From positions 18,037,002 through 18,097,001 of the forward strand of contig NC_045148.1 in the NCBI RefSeq assembly GCF_008831285.2: a stretch of DNA of 60,000 nucleotides, read 5' to 3'. The position numbers and the translations under genes were made by a program. The stretch comes from Nymphaea colorata (lineage: Eukaryota > Streptophyta > Magnoliopsida > Nymphaeales > Nymphaeaceae). Below are positions 29,320-41,961 of the stretch, in pieces. Position 1 is the first letter of the stretch; the number at the start of each line of letters is the position of its first letter. The notes under the pieces were generated by a model, which had not been told where the DNA came from, made no database searches, and saw only the letters and a program-made list of their open reading frames with translations.

Positions 29320-29523
29320 GTGCATCTATCCAAAGGGTACCTATGATTGAAATTCAAACAGTGGGCAGATTCAAAGGGAAAAAAAAATTAAAGCCTAAAG
29401 AAGAGTTGTTGATCAGGAAAAGCGACAAATTACATTATCAAATATGATATATATGTATTTGAAGTTGACTTAATAAAATAAGTTTAGAAAAAGGAACACT
29501 GATTTGAGAATGAATCCTTGCAT

Positions 29524-29573
29524 GTTGGGATTTTTTAAGTTCAAGGCTGTTGGGATTTTTTAAGTTCAAGGCA
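29524..29573. repeat. Exact 25-bp tandem duplication
   Basis: The 25-mer beginning TGTTGGGATTTTTTAAGTTC occurs twice head to tail without differences, so the duplication is probably recent. It lies immediately before a tRNA-like head (GCAGTTGGTGCAACGG), so it could also reflect a nested SINE insertion. Confidence 0.8.
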
Positions 29574-31414
29574 GTTGGTGCAACGGACAGGGCAGAAGCT
29601 ACCAGGCAGCCAATCTTAGTTTCAAATTTTCAGTGTGTCAACTTCCAACTTTCTATACTCCAAAAGAATGGGTCAGCCATATAGATGTTGAAGCATAACA
29701 AAAGCATTACATTAACGTAACAGTGACTGTGGTCAGCCAAACCTAAACCCTTCTAATTTTTAAGAGATTTATAAAACATGACAGTGACATGTGATTGATA
29801 TATAGTACCATAAACTGTTGCTATAAACATCATAAATCGCAGTTATACAAAAAAACCATTGCTGATGCTTCCATTGACAGTTTTAAGAAATATTGCAGCC
29901 AATAGATTACTCTCTGTTCTTTAGATGAAGAGGAGCCTACTGAAAGAAGGTCTATTCCCAATGTTGTGGAAAATGATATCCGTCCTGTAGCCCAACTTTT
30001 TTCTATTTTACAAACTTGGAAAACAATTTAGAAGAACATGGAAAGTAACACGAGCCCGATTGATAAGATGGGTTCTTGAGAAGAACCCAAATTCTTAGGA
30101 AGCTAGAAGCGGATGAATTCTCAATTCCCGAACACAAGCTCGATTCCTGCTCATTCAGACACCGATGTTTCCTTGTCCTTTAAGTTTGTGGATCTAATTT
30201 CTTAAACTGACCTCTTAATTATTTTCAGAAGTTTCACTTATTTATCAATTTTATTTAATATTTTACAACGATCAATATACTGTATCGCTTCCACTTGTTG
30301 TCTTCTTCCTGAATCACTAAAGTTTAAAATGCTCTCCGCTACTGCTTTCCTTGTTCGCTTTACACTCTGGCGACTGTGTTTCTTAATCTTTTCCCTCATA
30401 GAATGAAAACTACTGCTTTCTAAAAAAAGTCAAGAAATAATAATGGTAATATAATAAGCAGAACCAAGCATATGCTTAGGGCAGACAATAAAAATTTAAT
30501 ATGACTACAATCTCGGTTTGGACTGAGATTCCACAAGGACGTGTCCGGCCCACTTGGTTGTCCCAAGGTGGGCGTCAAGTGGCAAGATCTGGTGTCCCTC
30601 CAACTAAGGGAGTTGAGATTGAAAACACATGCTTTGCTTAATAGAAGGAAGCAAATATTCTTAATTATGTTCCTTGATTGTCCACCACATGCGTGATTTC
30701 ATGAATCACCATCTTCGTTCTTTATTCTTACATCTGCAGGGAAGGGGAAAAAACTTGGGTTTCTGCCCATTTACTGTCTTCAATAATCAGACAAAGCATA
30801 CCACTTGGGTAGCTGATTGGTTCTTGTTGTTCCTTGCCTACCAGGACAAAAATTTTTATTGCAAGTTGTGGTGTCTAGTGTATTGGAGGATCAAAAGGTA
30901 GGATCTTAATTAATTCTGCCAATTGGTATATGAATATGTTGATATTGGGGTTTAGTTGATGGGAATGAAATATTCAATGTTTAATACTGGGACAATTTTC
31001 CACTTGGTGGGGACAGAATTAAAGGGCAGTTCATAAGCAGTTAGCCCACTTGCTAATGATGCAAATGTACTTGTCAGTTCATTTGTCGCCAAAAGTGGGC
31101 TTAAAAGGTAGCTTGTGAGAAGGCATGTTGCAGAAGAAAGAACCATGGCATTAACGACTGCTCATATTCAATCAAGGGAATGGCCAACAGATGCTTGGTT
31201 TTCCCTGCAACCACTGGCACTGTCCACTGGATTGTGCTTATTCACATGGACAAATTGGGCTTATAAACAAGAATCTGTACACTTTTGTACTTAACAAAAG
31301 AAGTCATTGAGGGAATAAACTTCATGTGGCCCGTCCGATACATGCGGCACAGATTGTCTGCCCAAGCTTGTTCTTGAGTTTCAAACATGCTTACATATTG
31401 ATTTGCATATAAAA

Positions 31415-31418
<4 letters not shown>

Positions 31419-31452
<34 letters not shown>
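31419..31452. repeat. (CT)n microsatellite
   Basis: Uninterrupted CT tract of 17 units in the intergenic region before the phosphatase gene. Confidence 0.95.
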
Positions 31453-31454
<2 letters not shown>

Positions 31455-32600
31455 CAATAGAAAATGTAGACTTCATATTGCTCTTCGATGCATGCGATAC
31501 CCATTTTCTGCCTAAACTTGTCTTTTAAGTTCAAAACATGTTTACATATTGATGTCTAGTATAATAAGCCTAACGGAAAAGGCACACACACGTTGACACG
31601 GAAAGAAACATGTCATACCATTAAAAGGACCACGAAGTTGGGAGAAGGAAGATAGCCAAGCAAACCTCAAGCTAGATTATATTTCAAGAGCCTTTTTCAT
31701 CTAAGAATTGGTCTTGAACGACGAAAACAAATTAAGAAAAGACATTGGGACACTCGTGATTTAATGGCCTCGCTTGGACGTTAATATTATTCAACATACA
31801 CACGCCTAACTTTTGAGGAAATTGCTCAAGTCAAATGCGAGTTACTCTTGCCATCCGAAGTCTCATGCTTTGTGATAGTCAGCAGTAAACTACTAGAAAA
31901 AGGGTGTCGCCTTCGTTATTTTAGAAGGTTAGAGCTAAACTGATACAATGGTCAGTTCAAGTAACTTCCTTTCAACATTGGAAAACATAAATCAGCTACA
32001 CAGAGACACTATATAACGTAAATTGCTCTATAATGTCATCAACTCTCAAGATGGTAAATGATCTTATTACAACTCTCAACGAGTCCATGAACGACCTTCA
32101 TTCTGTTCCCTGCTGTAACTCGCAAAAAAAACAAGAAAGCGATGCCTGGGCTTCTCATAATACAAATTTAGAAGCCAAAATCTAGTCAATGATCTTCACA
32201 GGTTAAGCATAAAGTTGATGAATCAAGGACATGGTTGTGCATCAAACAAAGGAACGATTCAAGAACAGAGATAGTGATATCAGATCTAATGAAGTAACTA
32301 AAGAATATCGACACTGTGACAAGACGTGCAGCTACACTAAGCTAACTAAAATCATCCCAAGGAAATTAAGGGAAATTTGCAGGAAGAGAGAGAAACTAAG
32401 ATAAAACAGAAAAGAAAAAATAAATAAATGATTCTATATTATCATTATATCATAAAGTCGAACAAAATTCTTGCTATCCATTCTACAGGAACAGAGTACA
32501 CAAACACATACATGAGCACCTCTTACGTGCAATATCCAAGATTAGCTGGTAGTCATTAATGGGTAATCACATGAAATTCATAGGTATACAACAATGTCTG

Positions 32601-35600
32601 TCATTTTCTCCTGAAGACTATTACAATTGCAGTACAGTTATCCTTACAACGCCGTTCTCGAACAGCTTCCCGCACAAGGCGTTTACTCACAGCAGTTGCA
32701 GACAAGCCTTCCTGCAGATGAAATGAAACAAATATACTTCCATAAGTGCACTGATTAAATTGAAAGTTCATCTTCATGAAAGGAAATAGGTCATGAATAA
32801 AAATGTTGCTCAATCAATGCCATCTTGACCGATGAATATCCCAGTCAGGCATACTTGTAACTTGGATCCATGATCAGTGATCAAAGTCCAGTTGAACACT
32901 TCCACTTCTGTCATTGGCTGGATAATTAAGGGATGTCAGTCCATGATGTGAGTCAGATATGAGTGACTGAAATCCATCACTAGGTTTACCAGATTCTTAC
33001 TAGCTCCGGTCCAGGATACAAAGTACAGACAAATATCCTTCAGAATACTGACAGCGAGAGCATATGTTTTTATCTGGAAATGCAAGTCGCCAATGGAAAC
33101 CATGGGGTGTGACCAACACTCAAGAGAGCTGAAAGAAGCCACTTCCAGGATAAGAGCATGATAAAGTAATTCTTTCGTCTACACTATTGCCCGCTTTAGT
33201 CACAAGATGATACTATAAGAGGGGAGGCAGAACAAGGCACAACGAACAAGCATGAGACAGAAAAAGATTTGGATTTTTAACATCTCTGCCACCCTAGGAA
33301 ATAATACTGGATGTCAACAGCAAAAAGGCAACAAGTATGCAATAACAAAAGACAGTTGCAGCAATTATAATTTATAAAAAAACATGATTACCTTCAACAG
33401 TTTCCCAACAAATTCAACAGCATCACTTGGTCCAAAAACCTGGGATGCAATTGTTAATGTGATAAATTGACAATAACATCAAAAATAGGAAAACATTCAG
33501 AGACTTCAAAAAGAAATTAGATGACATACCCCCCATAGTCCATCACAACCAAGAATTATGAATTGCTCCTTCTCTGTAATATCAAATGAGTGAACATCCG
33601 GAACTGCAGAAACTCCAACCTGAGGAACAAAGGAAGATGTATGAACCACATCCATGATAAGCCAACCAAAGCCAGAGTCAAGACATACTAGTTTAAAAAG
33701 ATAATTTGATAAAAGTGTCATAAAGCAAACTCAAATATGAATATAGTTTCAAGAAGGAAAGATTTTATAATTCCAGTATTAGTACGAATTTTGGTTTCAA
33801 TATTTCCTTCATTTTCTCAAAATGTGTTCTTTTTAGTTGCCTGAACTTCCCAAAGAAGGAAAATTTCTGCTAGATGTTCCAAGACATATTGGTCAAGAAA
33901 GAAGACCACAGGTAGTACTAGTAGAAGCAATCAGTTCCCTACTTGGGTTCATTGCCAAGGATATCTGTCACTAACAACCCATCTATTAATGCAAAGAATG
34001 TCATTAGATTAAATATATTTATGCTATAATAAAAATGTATATAGGTTATAGACTTTTTTGCCCCCCATTTTTCAGAAATTCAAAATTGAAACATGCTGTA
34101 ACATGAAAATGTCCAGTAACTTATATATCATGCCCGCCCAGTTATGCTGGTAACTGTTTTTTCAGACCATGCTTCACGTTTAGTCGTAAGACATGGATGA
34201 AGGGAAAGTAAATATTCATGGCAGAATCGCTATGAAGATATGAAGACTGGAACCTAGAAGCAAGCAATTCAACCTAATGTATCCAACACCCAAGTCAAAC
34301 CACATGGGGGACATTAAAAAAACTTGCAGCTACATTAGGACAAGAAATAACTTCTCCATGTTGATCTGAGCACTCATCTTTCAGGTGTCCACAGTTCACC
34401 AAATTTTCACCTTGGAAAACTTAAAAATAAAAAAGTTCGGACTCCAGAAATAACACAACTTTCTATCTTGATGAGATCAAATCAGGTCCTTCCTGGAACC
34501 GTCAGAGACATGCAATATCTAACAAAAGGGGTTTAATACTTGATACTAAAGTCTTACTATCAAGTTACTGCTAAATGTTCCAAGTTATGTATGCAATGTT
34601 TTGCTAGATGTTCCAAGTTATGCAATATCTATCAAGTTCTGCTAGATGTTCCAAGTTATGCAATATCTAACAAAAGGGGTTTAATACTTGATCCTAAAGT
34701 CTTCCTATCAAGTTACTTTATCATTTTCTATCATTATAAAAGCCAGAGAAAACCTTTTTGAACTGGCGATCTCCAAATGCTCTAGAGACCTCAAGACGCC
34801 CTTGCAGTCGGCCATTTGAAGCCACAGAACCACCAGCCTCAATGAAAGAAATCATAACACAATCAATAAAGAAACTTTAAGAAAATAAGCCAAAAGTACA
34901 ATAAAAATTAACGTTTTCAGATATGTGGCTGTTCCCACTGTGCTGTCGTTCCAATAAGAGGCAACTTGGTTCACCTTACACTGTAACTTGCACATGAGCC
35001 TAGATACACTTTGTATGGCCTACTTTTCTTCCATTATTTGCAACTACACTGCTGTTAATCCCATTGAACAGGAAACTTGGTCCTCCTTTCACTGCAGCTC
35101 ACATATGCACATGCACATACCTTTTGTGTTGCCTACTTTGCTTCCATGATTTGCAAAAACAGAAAAGCTTTTTATCTCCCAAGAACAAAATTTTAGGAGG
35201 GTTTAAAACTTTTTGACTCCTAAAGCTTTTCCTTTCCCAAAGTCTTACCCTCCTGCAGGTTTTCCTTCACATGTGCTTTCATTCTTATGGAAATAGTTGA
35301 AATTTTCGGATTTACCTTTGTATAAATATTTTGAGTCACGACTCAGAGCCAACCAACCACTCATGCTTATACAGTGACTAGGCTTTCAATTGCTTAGTCA
35401 TGCAGGGAGCAACTACTGTTCTGATTCATTAGCAGCTAAGCCTTCTATCTCATAGATTATAGCCCCCAAAAACGTATGTGGACAAGATGAAGATGTACAA
35501 TGTTATTCAATAATGCATTTCCATGCAAGTATCAATTAGCTACTTAAAAGTTCCCTTTCAGAAAGCCACTCAATTGCACCACCTCTTCATCTACCTGCAG

Positions 35601-38600
35601 TTCCCAGTTGTATCTACAGAATGTTCTGTGATGTACAATTTGAATCAAATCGACCTATAACAGCCAAACCACAAAAGAGAAATGGAAGGATTCAAATCTT
35701 ACTTTTTGAATGCGGGCACGTTCTTGTGGATAAATGGCTTTGTGCTCTCTTGTGACAACAATCGCTTTCAAAAGCCAGCTTGATGCATCATGTCCATCTT
35801 GTGATCCATCCCCTAGGGATCGAGCTAAGACCGCTTTTGCGTCTCCAATGTTAGCAACCATAACCTATTACTAGGAACAAGTTAAATAGATATTTTCATG
35901 AACAACAAGAAAAATTGAGCCTGTAATTTACTGGACAAGATGGCATCCACAAATCAGAACATTCATGAAAAAACACACGTTTATCATAGAGAAGACAAAT
36001 TCTCATTCAGTGCTATAGAGTTTCAGAAAGCTAAAAGCAAGACAAACATTACCTAGCAAAAACCTCTCAGGCAGCGAAGGTGTAAAAGGAAACACAGATT
36101 AGGACAAAGACCAAAAAGCTTGTTAGAATGCCGGCCAACTAATGAACACATAAAAATTATCAATGTTCCTCATAGGAGTAGAACTGTAGAAGTATCTTCA
36201 AATGCAATGCAGTAAAATCATCTACAATCATGCAAAGGATTTCCCTCTGGACCACAAATGACTAAGTTAATCACAAACTCACCACATTAAGGGTTAAAGA
36301 TACAGTTGAACAAAAACCAGGCTATGTACATATAGCACCTTGCACTTGTTTCAGTTACCTTTTTCTAACTTCCCAAATGCTTCACACATCCAACATTAAA
36401 GCTTTCAAACACTCATTTCTAGCTTTATATTCAAGTATCACTTTCTCAGACCTCATTTCTTCATAATTATGCATGTATCTAATATAAGCAACATTAGACT
36501 GCCAGGAGGAGCACGAAATGATCTGGAAATATAGAAAAGCTCCAAAGAGCAAGATCTATAAATGACTGGATACAGGATTCTTATTGCATAAAGGTCAACA
36601 ACACACATAATTCCATGATGAATAATGTGTAACTTACAATGCCTTTTCTACATGACTTAAAGCAATGTCAACTGCAGCCGAAGGATACTTGAACAACCTG
36701 CAAATCATGAGCCAATCTGACGAGCCTAGGGATCAAGCCTAGGTATAAACTCACATGGAGTTTGAGATCTGAACAAGATGTAAAAAATTTTTCAGGTTGG
36801 TGCTCACGTTTTATGACTTGGATCATTTTGGCTGTTAGCACAGATATATGAAGCATGACAAAGAGTTGAACACATGATGGAAAGTACAGTAAGGCCAAGG
36901 TTAAAAGCATATCAGAAAACATCCTGCAACATAAAGCACTGAACATCTAGCAGCTGCAATCCAAGAAAATAACCATTTTATTCCACCAGAGAAGTATTCT
37001 ATTATGAATATGAGATTTAACAAAATCTTAGAACCATATAGCTTGTTATAGTCATGAGCCAACATGGATTATGAAAAAAGAACAAACTTTTCAGCAAAAA
37101 AAGAAAGGCAACAACTTCAAAAGGGACAGACAAAAAAACACGAAAAGAAAAATGTAAATGAATGTAAGGTATCAAGTCTATTAAATTATTAACATACTGT
37201 TCTTGCGAGAACCCAAACACAAACAGCTGTTGCACCATCTTGCCATCCACCTGCATATTTTTCACTTAACTATCAAAATTAGGCATTTTTTAGGATACAA
37301 AGCTAAATTCAAAATCATGATACCATTCTCCTAAAGTCACTTTTATAAATATATATATATATATATATATTCAATGTCCTTCTCAGAATAACCACTGGAC
37401 TAGAAACATAACCAGTTAACGCCTAATGCAAATACCTGCAGTACTTTCTCGGAGTAATAGTTCATCAGTCTTCCGGAAACCTACAATCTCCAACAGCAAT
37501 CAGGGATTTCGATGAGACATTTAGAGAAAGTAAGAAGGTTTCAACTTTGCTAAAAACCTAGCTGCCCAGGTCTTAAGCTGGACTTCCAAGGCCAGCTCCA
37601 AGGGAGACTGATGAATACAAACCTTCAAGAATGGCCCTTTTTGCTGCCTTCAAATCCAACTGCTGAAAAAGAAAAAAACCAAAGAACCATGAAAAGACTA
37701 TTAAAAACAGATAGTAGCATCGATAAATGATGTAAAACAGAAAAGGCAAAAAACCATCTAATACAATTAAATACAGGCAAGCCTATACTATTACGAGTTC
37801 TGGAAATGTTGATGCCAATCAATTCAAGGTGAATATGCTTCTACCGACATCTGATACTGTGACAGCTAAAAAGTGTGTGGATGCCCATTCAAGTTATACC
37901 ATAGGCGCAATAAATGGATGAGAAAAAATAGGTAAAGTAGCATCTTTATGTCATCAGATTGAGCAGCAATCTATAGAGTGAGAGCAGCCATGACACAAAA
38001 CACTGAAACAGTAATTTTATAGGGATGGACGTCGGGTCATGTACTCATCAGCCTGTTAGGTACCGAGCCCCGGAGACAGCAGATTTGAGAACTGAAAAAG
38101 AAATGTAGATTGTACCAGAATAAGATGGATCCTGCTGATCAGCTATGCGGATGTAAAAGAAGTCCTTAACAACAGTCTGAGCCACCAAGTCAGATAGCTT
38201 AAGCCTAACAATAATAATCTCTAGCTTAAGTAAGTGGGGCCTGAGCCATTCAGGAATATCTGCCCTGCATGACCCTAAGTCTGTCCTATGCTGCTTTCTA
38301 AGAAAATACCAAAATGTACCTTTCCTTTTCCGCATTGACTAGAAAATTATATCGAATCCTACTAATCTCCTTCCTGGATAAATTTTGGACAATGCCTTGC
38401 ATTTTAATGTTTTGGAGGAATCAAAAGATTTCAAATGTAATCATAAAGAACAATAATAAATATGATTTTCTCAACCCATTCATCACATTTTTTATTTTTT
38501 CTTTTATAACATAGCTCCTCATCACATCCCTCTTCGAAAATAAAAGAACTTCCTACAAAGCTGCATGCTGGAGTAGCAGTACTGTAGTTGTATTCATTTT

Positions 38601-40248
38601 GAACAATCTAGATGCTACTTTCAACCTATGTGGCATGCAAGAATTCAAGGAGGAACACAAGCAATTAGCTGGATGCAAACTGATTCATGTTGATGTTCGC
38701 AATTCATATTTGTATCACCCATAAAACAAGTGTTTATGTAAGAAGAAAGTGAGTTGCTAAATTGCAAATGCTTTCTCAGACATAAAGCAGGTTATTAGAC
38801 CAAGCGCACAGACCAACTCACGTGGTAGCCCAGCAGAGAGAACATTTTGATGCAAATGATTCTTTGCAAAATCAGCAGCCAAACGACCTCCATGACCATC
38901 ATAAATTGCAAAATGAGAACACCTGGATCAAGTGAAAGTACAACGTGCACATGAATATGGTTGCATTTACTTATATTGGGAAAAAGGTTGGCTCTCGGCA
39001 AAAGGGAAAAAGTGAAACCAAGTACCATTACACGATTGTAGCCTTCGGTTACAAAATATGAACCTATCAACCATTAGTGCCCTTGGTGATAGGCCAGAGC
39101 AGGGAAACAAGAAAACTAATAACATTATATGCCATCAGGCTGTTAGCATCAGATTGTTTGTGCCATTATCTGCACACTTGCATCATCCGCTGGAGACCGC
39201 TTAAGAACTCAAAACACCAATACAAAAGACTCAGTTTGACGTTCGCCAGTTTAAATTCTTCTTATACTTTGCTATAAAACTGTAGCCTCACGCTCCAGCT
39301 ATTAGTTCACTTCTTTCAAGTGTTATTCTTATATCATGCACGACATTGCCTAAGAGTGCACGTAGAGTATGTTCTTCTTTTTCAATCAACAGAAACCTAT
39401 TTCCTAGTTGTACAAGTTTCTTCTACAACATACAACTGCTTGGCTGTAGATCACGTCACATATGGAACCACAAAAATAGAGTTAAAGAAATACGAAACAG
39501 AAAGAGTTGTTCACTTAAAGAAACCCAGCAAGCCGTTCCTCCATTGAAATATATATATTTGGTTCCTCGCAACCGCCTCTAACAAGGTTCAACGACTTCG
39601 ATTCTGTATCAGTCGGTGCCTAAGAAAAGGGGTAAAAGCAAACAATCGAAACCAGGAGTTGACAATTCAATAATCCACCCCTTCGTCTAAGAAAATTCAA
39701 AGAGTCCAACCATTTTTTGAAGAAACATCCAACCATTTTTTGAAGAAACATAAATTTGAGTGTTCAGAAAATCATTTTTCTGGTTCACCTATTCCTATAA
39801 AAAAACAAATTTGGGTATTAAAGAGACCTTAAGAATACACTCATAGGCAGCCATCTACCGAATCAGTGTTCTCCAACACACCAAAGAAACAAGTTCAAGC
39901 ACAAGAAACTGAAGGCCCAGAAGGGACGAATGACCTCATTTGATCAGGAAGCGAAGACTCCCCCTCGTCTAGAAGGATCACCCAGGCGTCTTCCATGGTG
40001 TGCCGTGAGCCCTTGTCCTCAGCAGCATCCGCTTCAATAACAATCCCCGGATATGCGTCCTTCAAACGGTCGCTGACAGGCTCGTCAGAGCCGCTCAAGA
40101 TCGTATTCCCCGCCGACCCGTCTACCGAGTCGCTGGGGTTTCGACCACCTTGAGGAACAACCATCTCGGTGTCGATCCTGGCTTTCTTGGCACCGGGCTC
40201 GGTACCGCTGCTCGCATTCTGGTCTCCTGCAGAGGGGTCAGAGCTCAT
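32601..40248 (-). CDS. PP2C-type Ser/Thr protein phosphatase (At1g18030 / PP2C 8-like)
   Basis: Metal-dependent (Mg/Mn) protein phosphatase; physiological substrates unknown. Exons: 40248-39935, 38922-38814, 37659-37623, 37480-37436, 37250-37198, 35864-35703, 34837-34754, 33619-33530, 33439-33392, 32711-32601. All introns are GT-AG and the sum is 1053 bases, giving 350 residues. A hydrophilic N-terminus of about 75 residues with a basic KKAR precedes the catalytic domain. Motifs in order: RHTMEDAWV (82-90), AIYDGHGGR with Asp113, GGWQDGATAVCVWVL, VANIGDAKAVLA, GRLEVSRAFGDRQFKK, ILGCDGLWG with Asp294 and RRCKDNCTAIVIV with Asp338. All metal-binding acidic residues are present. The start at 40248 was chosen because conserved length favours it, although the frame stays open upstream to 40428. 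The exon 2 donor (after PREL) uses GTCTGT. The longest intron, 35865-37197, is non-coding. Confidence 0.95.
34514..34717. repeat. Nested direct repeats in a phosphatase intron
   Basis: Outer repeats of about 54 bp (ATCTAACAAAAGGGGTTTAA...TATCAAGTTAC) start near 34517 and 34665. Between them are three copies of GCTA(A/G)ATGTTCCAAGTTATG. They lie in the intron between exons 7 and 8 and do not touch splice sites (exon 7 begins at 34754). Likely replication slippage or unequal exchange. Confidence 0.8.
37346..37370. repeat. (AT)n microsatellite in a phosphatase intron
   Basis: AT dinucleotide tract between exons 4 and 5. Confidence 0.9.
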
Positions 40249-41961
40249 GGCGATGGTGAAGAGAAGCAGGCAAGAGAGGAGAACGGAATGGATGGACAAT
40301 GTTTGAAAAGGAATGCTTTCCCTCGTCTTTTCCCCTCCGAGACACCCTCCAAGTTCAACAGGGCTCGCCGATGGATCGCGATCGACGGTGCCGCCTTCCA
40401 ACAAAAGATCGACCGAACTTCTTTTCATCTTATTTATTCAGCCAAACATGTTTTCTTTTTTTTTTTAGGAGTTTGATGAAACGTCTCTCAATATCAAGAT
40501 TAAAAATATTTGGTAAGATTGGTATTCTTCTTTTATTCATCTTTTTTTAATGAAATTTGCTCATTGTTTTCTGTAAAATTTTCACCCAGTGCACCTTCAA
40601 CCCTTGTGCCGACCATTGGTGCTATCAATTTAAGAGGAGGAGGACCTGACCAAATTAAAAAGAAGAGAGTTAGATACACCTTATCTTCAAACACACTAGC
40701 TAGTAGCTATCATTCAACTGTTCAAGCTGGCTCTCTAGAAAAATAGCAATTATTGTTTCAAACAATCTAAACAACTCTTTCTATTACTTTGCAACTGCTC
40801 GATCGCTGTTTATCTCTTCATGAAGAAATAGAGAGAAATTTGTTTAATCAACAATTAATTACTATTATAATATGTAATATCCACCATTTTCTGTTATTTT
40901 CCTTCTGTTTCTAGCAGATTACAATTTGCCAATCAAATTTTTTTGGAGTCCCGGATTTCTGTTACAGATAAATTCTTTATGATGCATAAACATTATTTAT
41001 GGGGATTGAAAATCCATCTAACTAAGAAGTTCGCCGAATTTTCACTCAATCTACAACCTCGGCAACCTCATCTGACAGTCACAAACCAATTCGAGAGTGG
41101 ATCTATAAGTTTTGAACCGTATAGTTAGAACTTTGAATCAAAGAAATTTTAAAAATTAAGATCTACATTCGATCTATTCAATGCTGATGGTGATGTCGTC
41201 CTTTCAAGAACCTTCTTGTTCGAAAGCTTGTTTGAACAAATGGGTTTCCTGCCTTAGCTAACATTCCTGGTGGCTGCTCTCTTTTGAGAAGTCTCGTATA
41301 TGGGGTTAGTTGGCTGCATTGGATCTCGAGGTGGGTCAGACTTTTTTTTTTTTATATTTTTGTTTGAAAAAACACGAGTAATTTTAAAGTAGTTTAAAAA
41401 TAATAAATAATATGAGCAAAATTCTTACAGAATTCGGTTGTGAAGATAAAAAAAAAACATATTTAGATTAGATTCATATTGAGGATTCAGATTCAAGTCC
41501 GAATATGGTATAAATTTTTCTTCACTCCTAATCCGAATTCTATTATGAATATATGTGAACATGCAACTTGGCTGTGACTGTCATGCAATTTTCCTGTCTT
41601 TTGTTTGCCATTATCCTTCTTATCTATACCTGAAATAGTAAGAATGTATGTAATTCCATTAAAATTAATAATGTTTTTTAAAGGAATATCTACAATAAAT
41701 CTTAATTTTGGCAAAAGTCGAGACGGGAATAAGGTAAGCTTGGAAATAGATTGACCAGGTGGCCGCCTATTAATCTCTGGCTTGTTGGTAAAAGTACATA
41801 AAGGTGAGGAGCAGTTTGAGAAACTGTTGCATTTGATGCATCGTCTTCCCGGGAAAGAATATAAATAAGGTGCAGAACTCTCCGACTCCCACCGCAGCAG
41901 GAGAGAGAGAGAGACGGGGGGGAAGAGAGGAAGGTTTGGCTTAACGGTTGGTTCAGCGTAA
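40249..41961. promoter_or_regulatory. Shared upstream region between divergent phosphatase and aldolase genes
   Basis: The start codons of the minus-strand phosphatase (40248) and plus-strand aldolase (41962) face away from each other, 1713 bp apart, so both promoters must lie here. An aldolase TATA box is visible at 41860. No clear TATA box was seen for the phosphatase. Open frames inside (for example 40150-40476, 41493-42029) overlap in several frames and have no family motifs. Confidence 0.6.
41860..41867 (+). promoter_or_regulatory. TATA box of the plastid aldolase gene
   Basis: TATAAATA, 95 bp upstream of the ATG at 41962. It is followed by a GA-rich leader (GGAGAGAGAGAGAGAC from about 41898), typical of plant 5' UTRs. 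The predicted transcription start is near 41890-41900. Confidence 0.65.

Larger units (their letters stand above)
26946..32600. other. Intergenic DNA between transporter and phosphatase genes
   Basis: About 5.6 kb without a recognisable gene. It holds the compound microsatellite at 27530, a GC-rich patch at 28400-28510 ending in GTGCCCAACCCTA (like a hAT terminus), two related MITE-like units (28605-28810 and 29145-29319), a 25-bp tandem duplication (29524-29573), a possible SINE head at 29572-29640 and a (CT)n tract (31419-31452). Open frames at 28062-28334, 30674-30901 and 31242-31457 have no family motifs. Confidence 0.5.

Noticed and set aside
40249-40428. Upstream in-frame extension of the phosphatase (start at 40428)
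   Set aside because: It would add 60 residues unlike any PP2C N-terminus; the Met at 40248 gives the family's usual length. Not strictly excluded.
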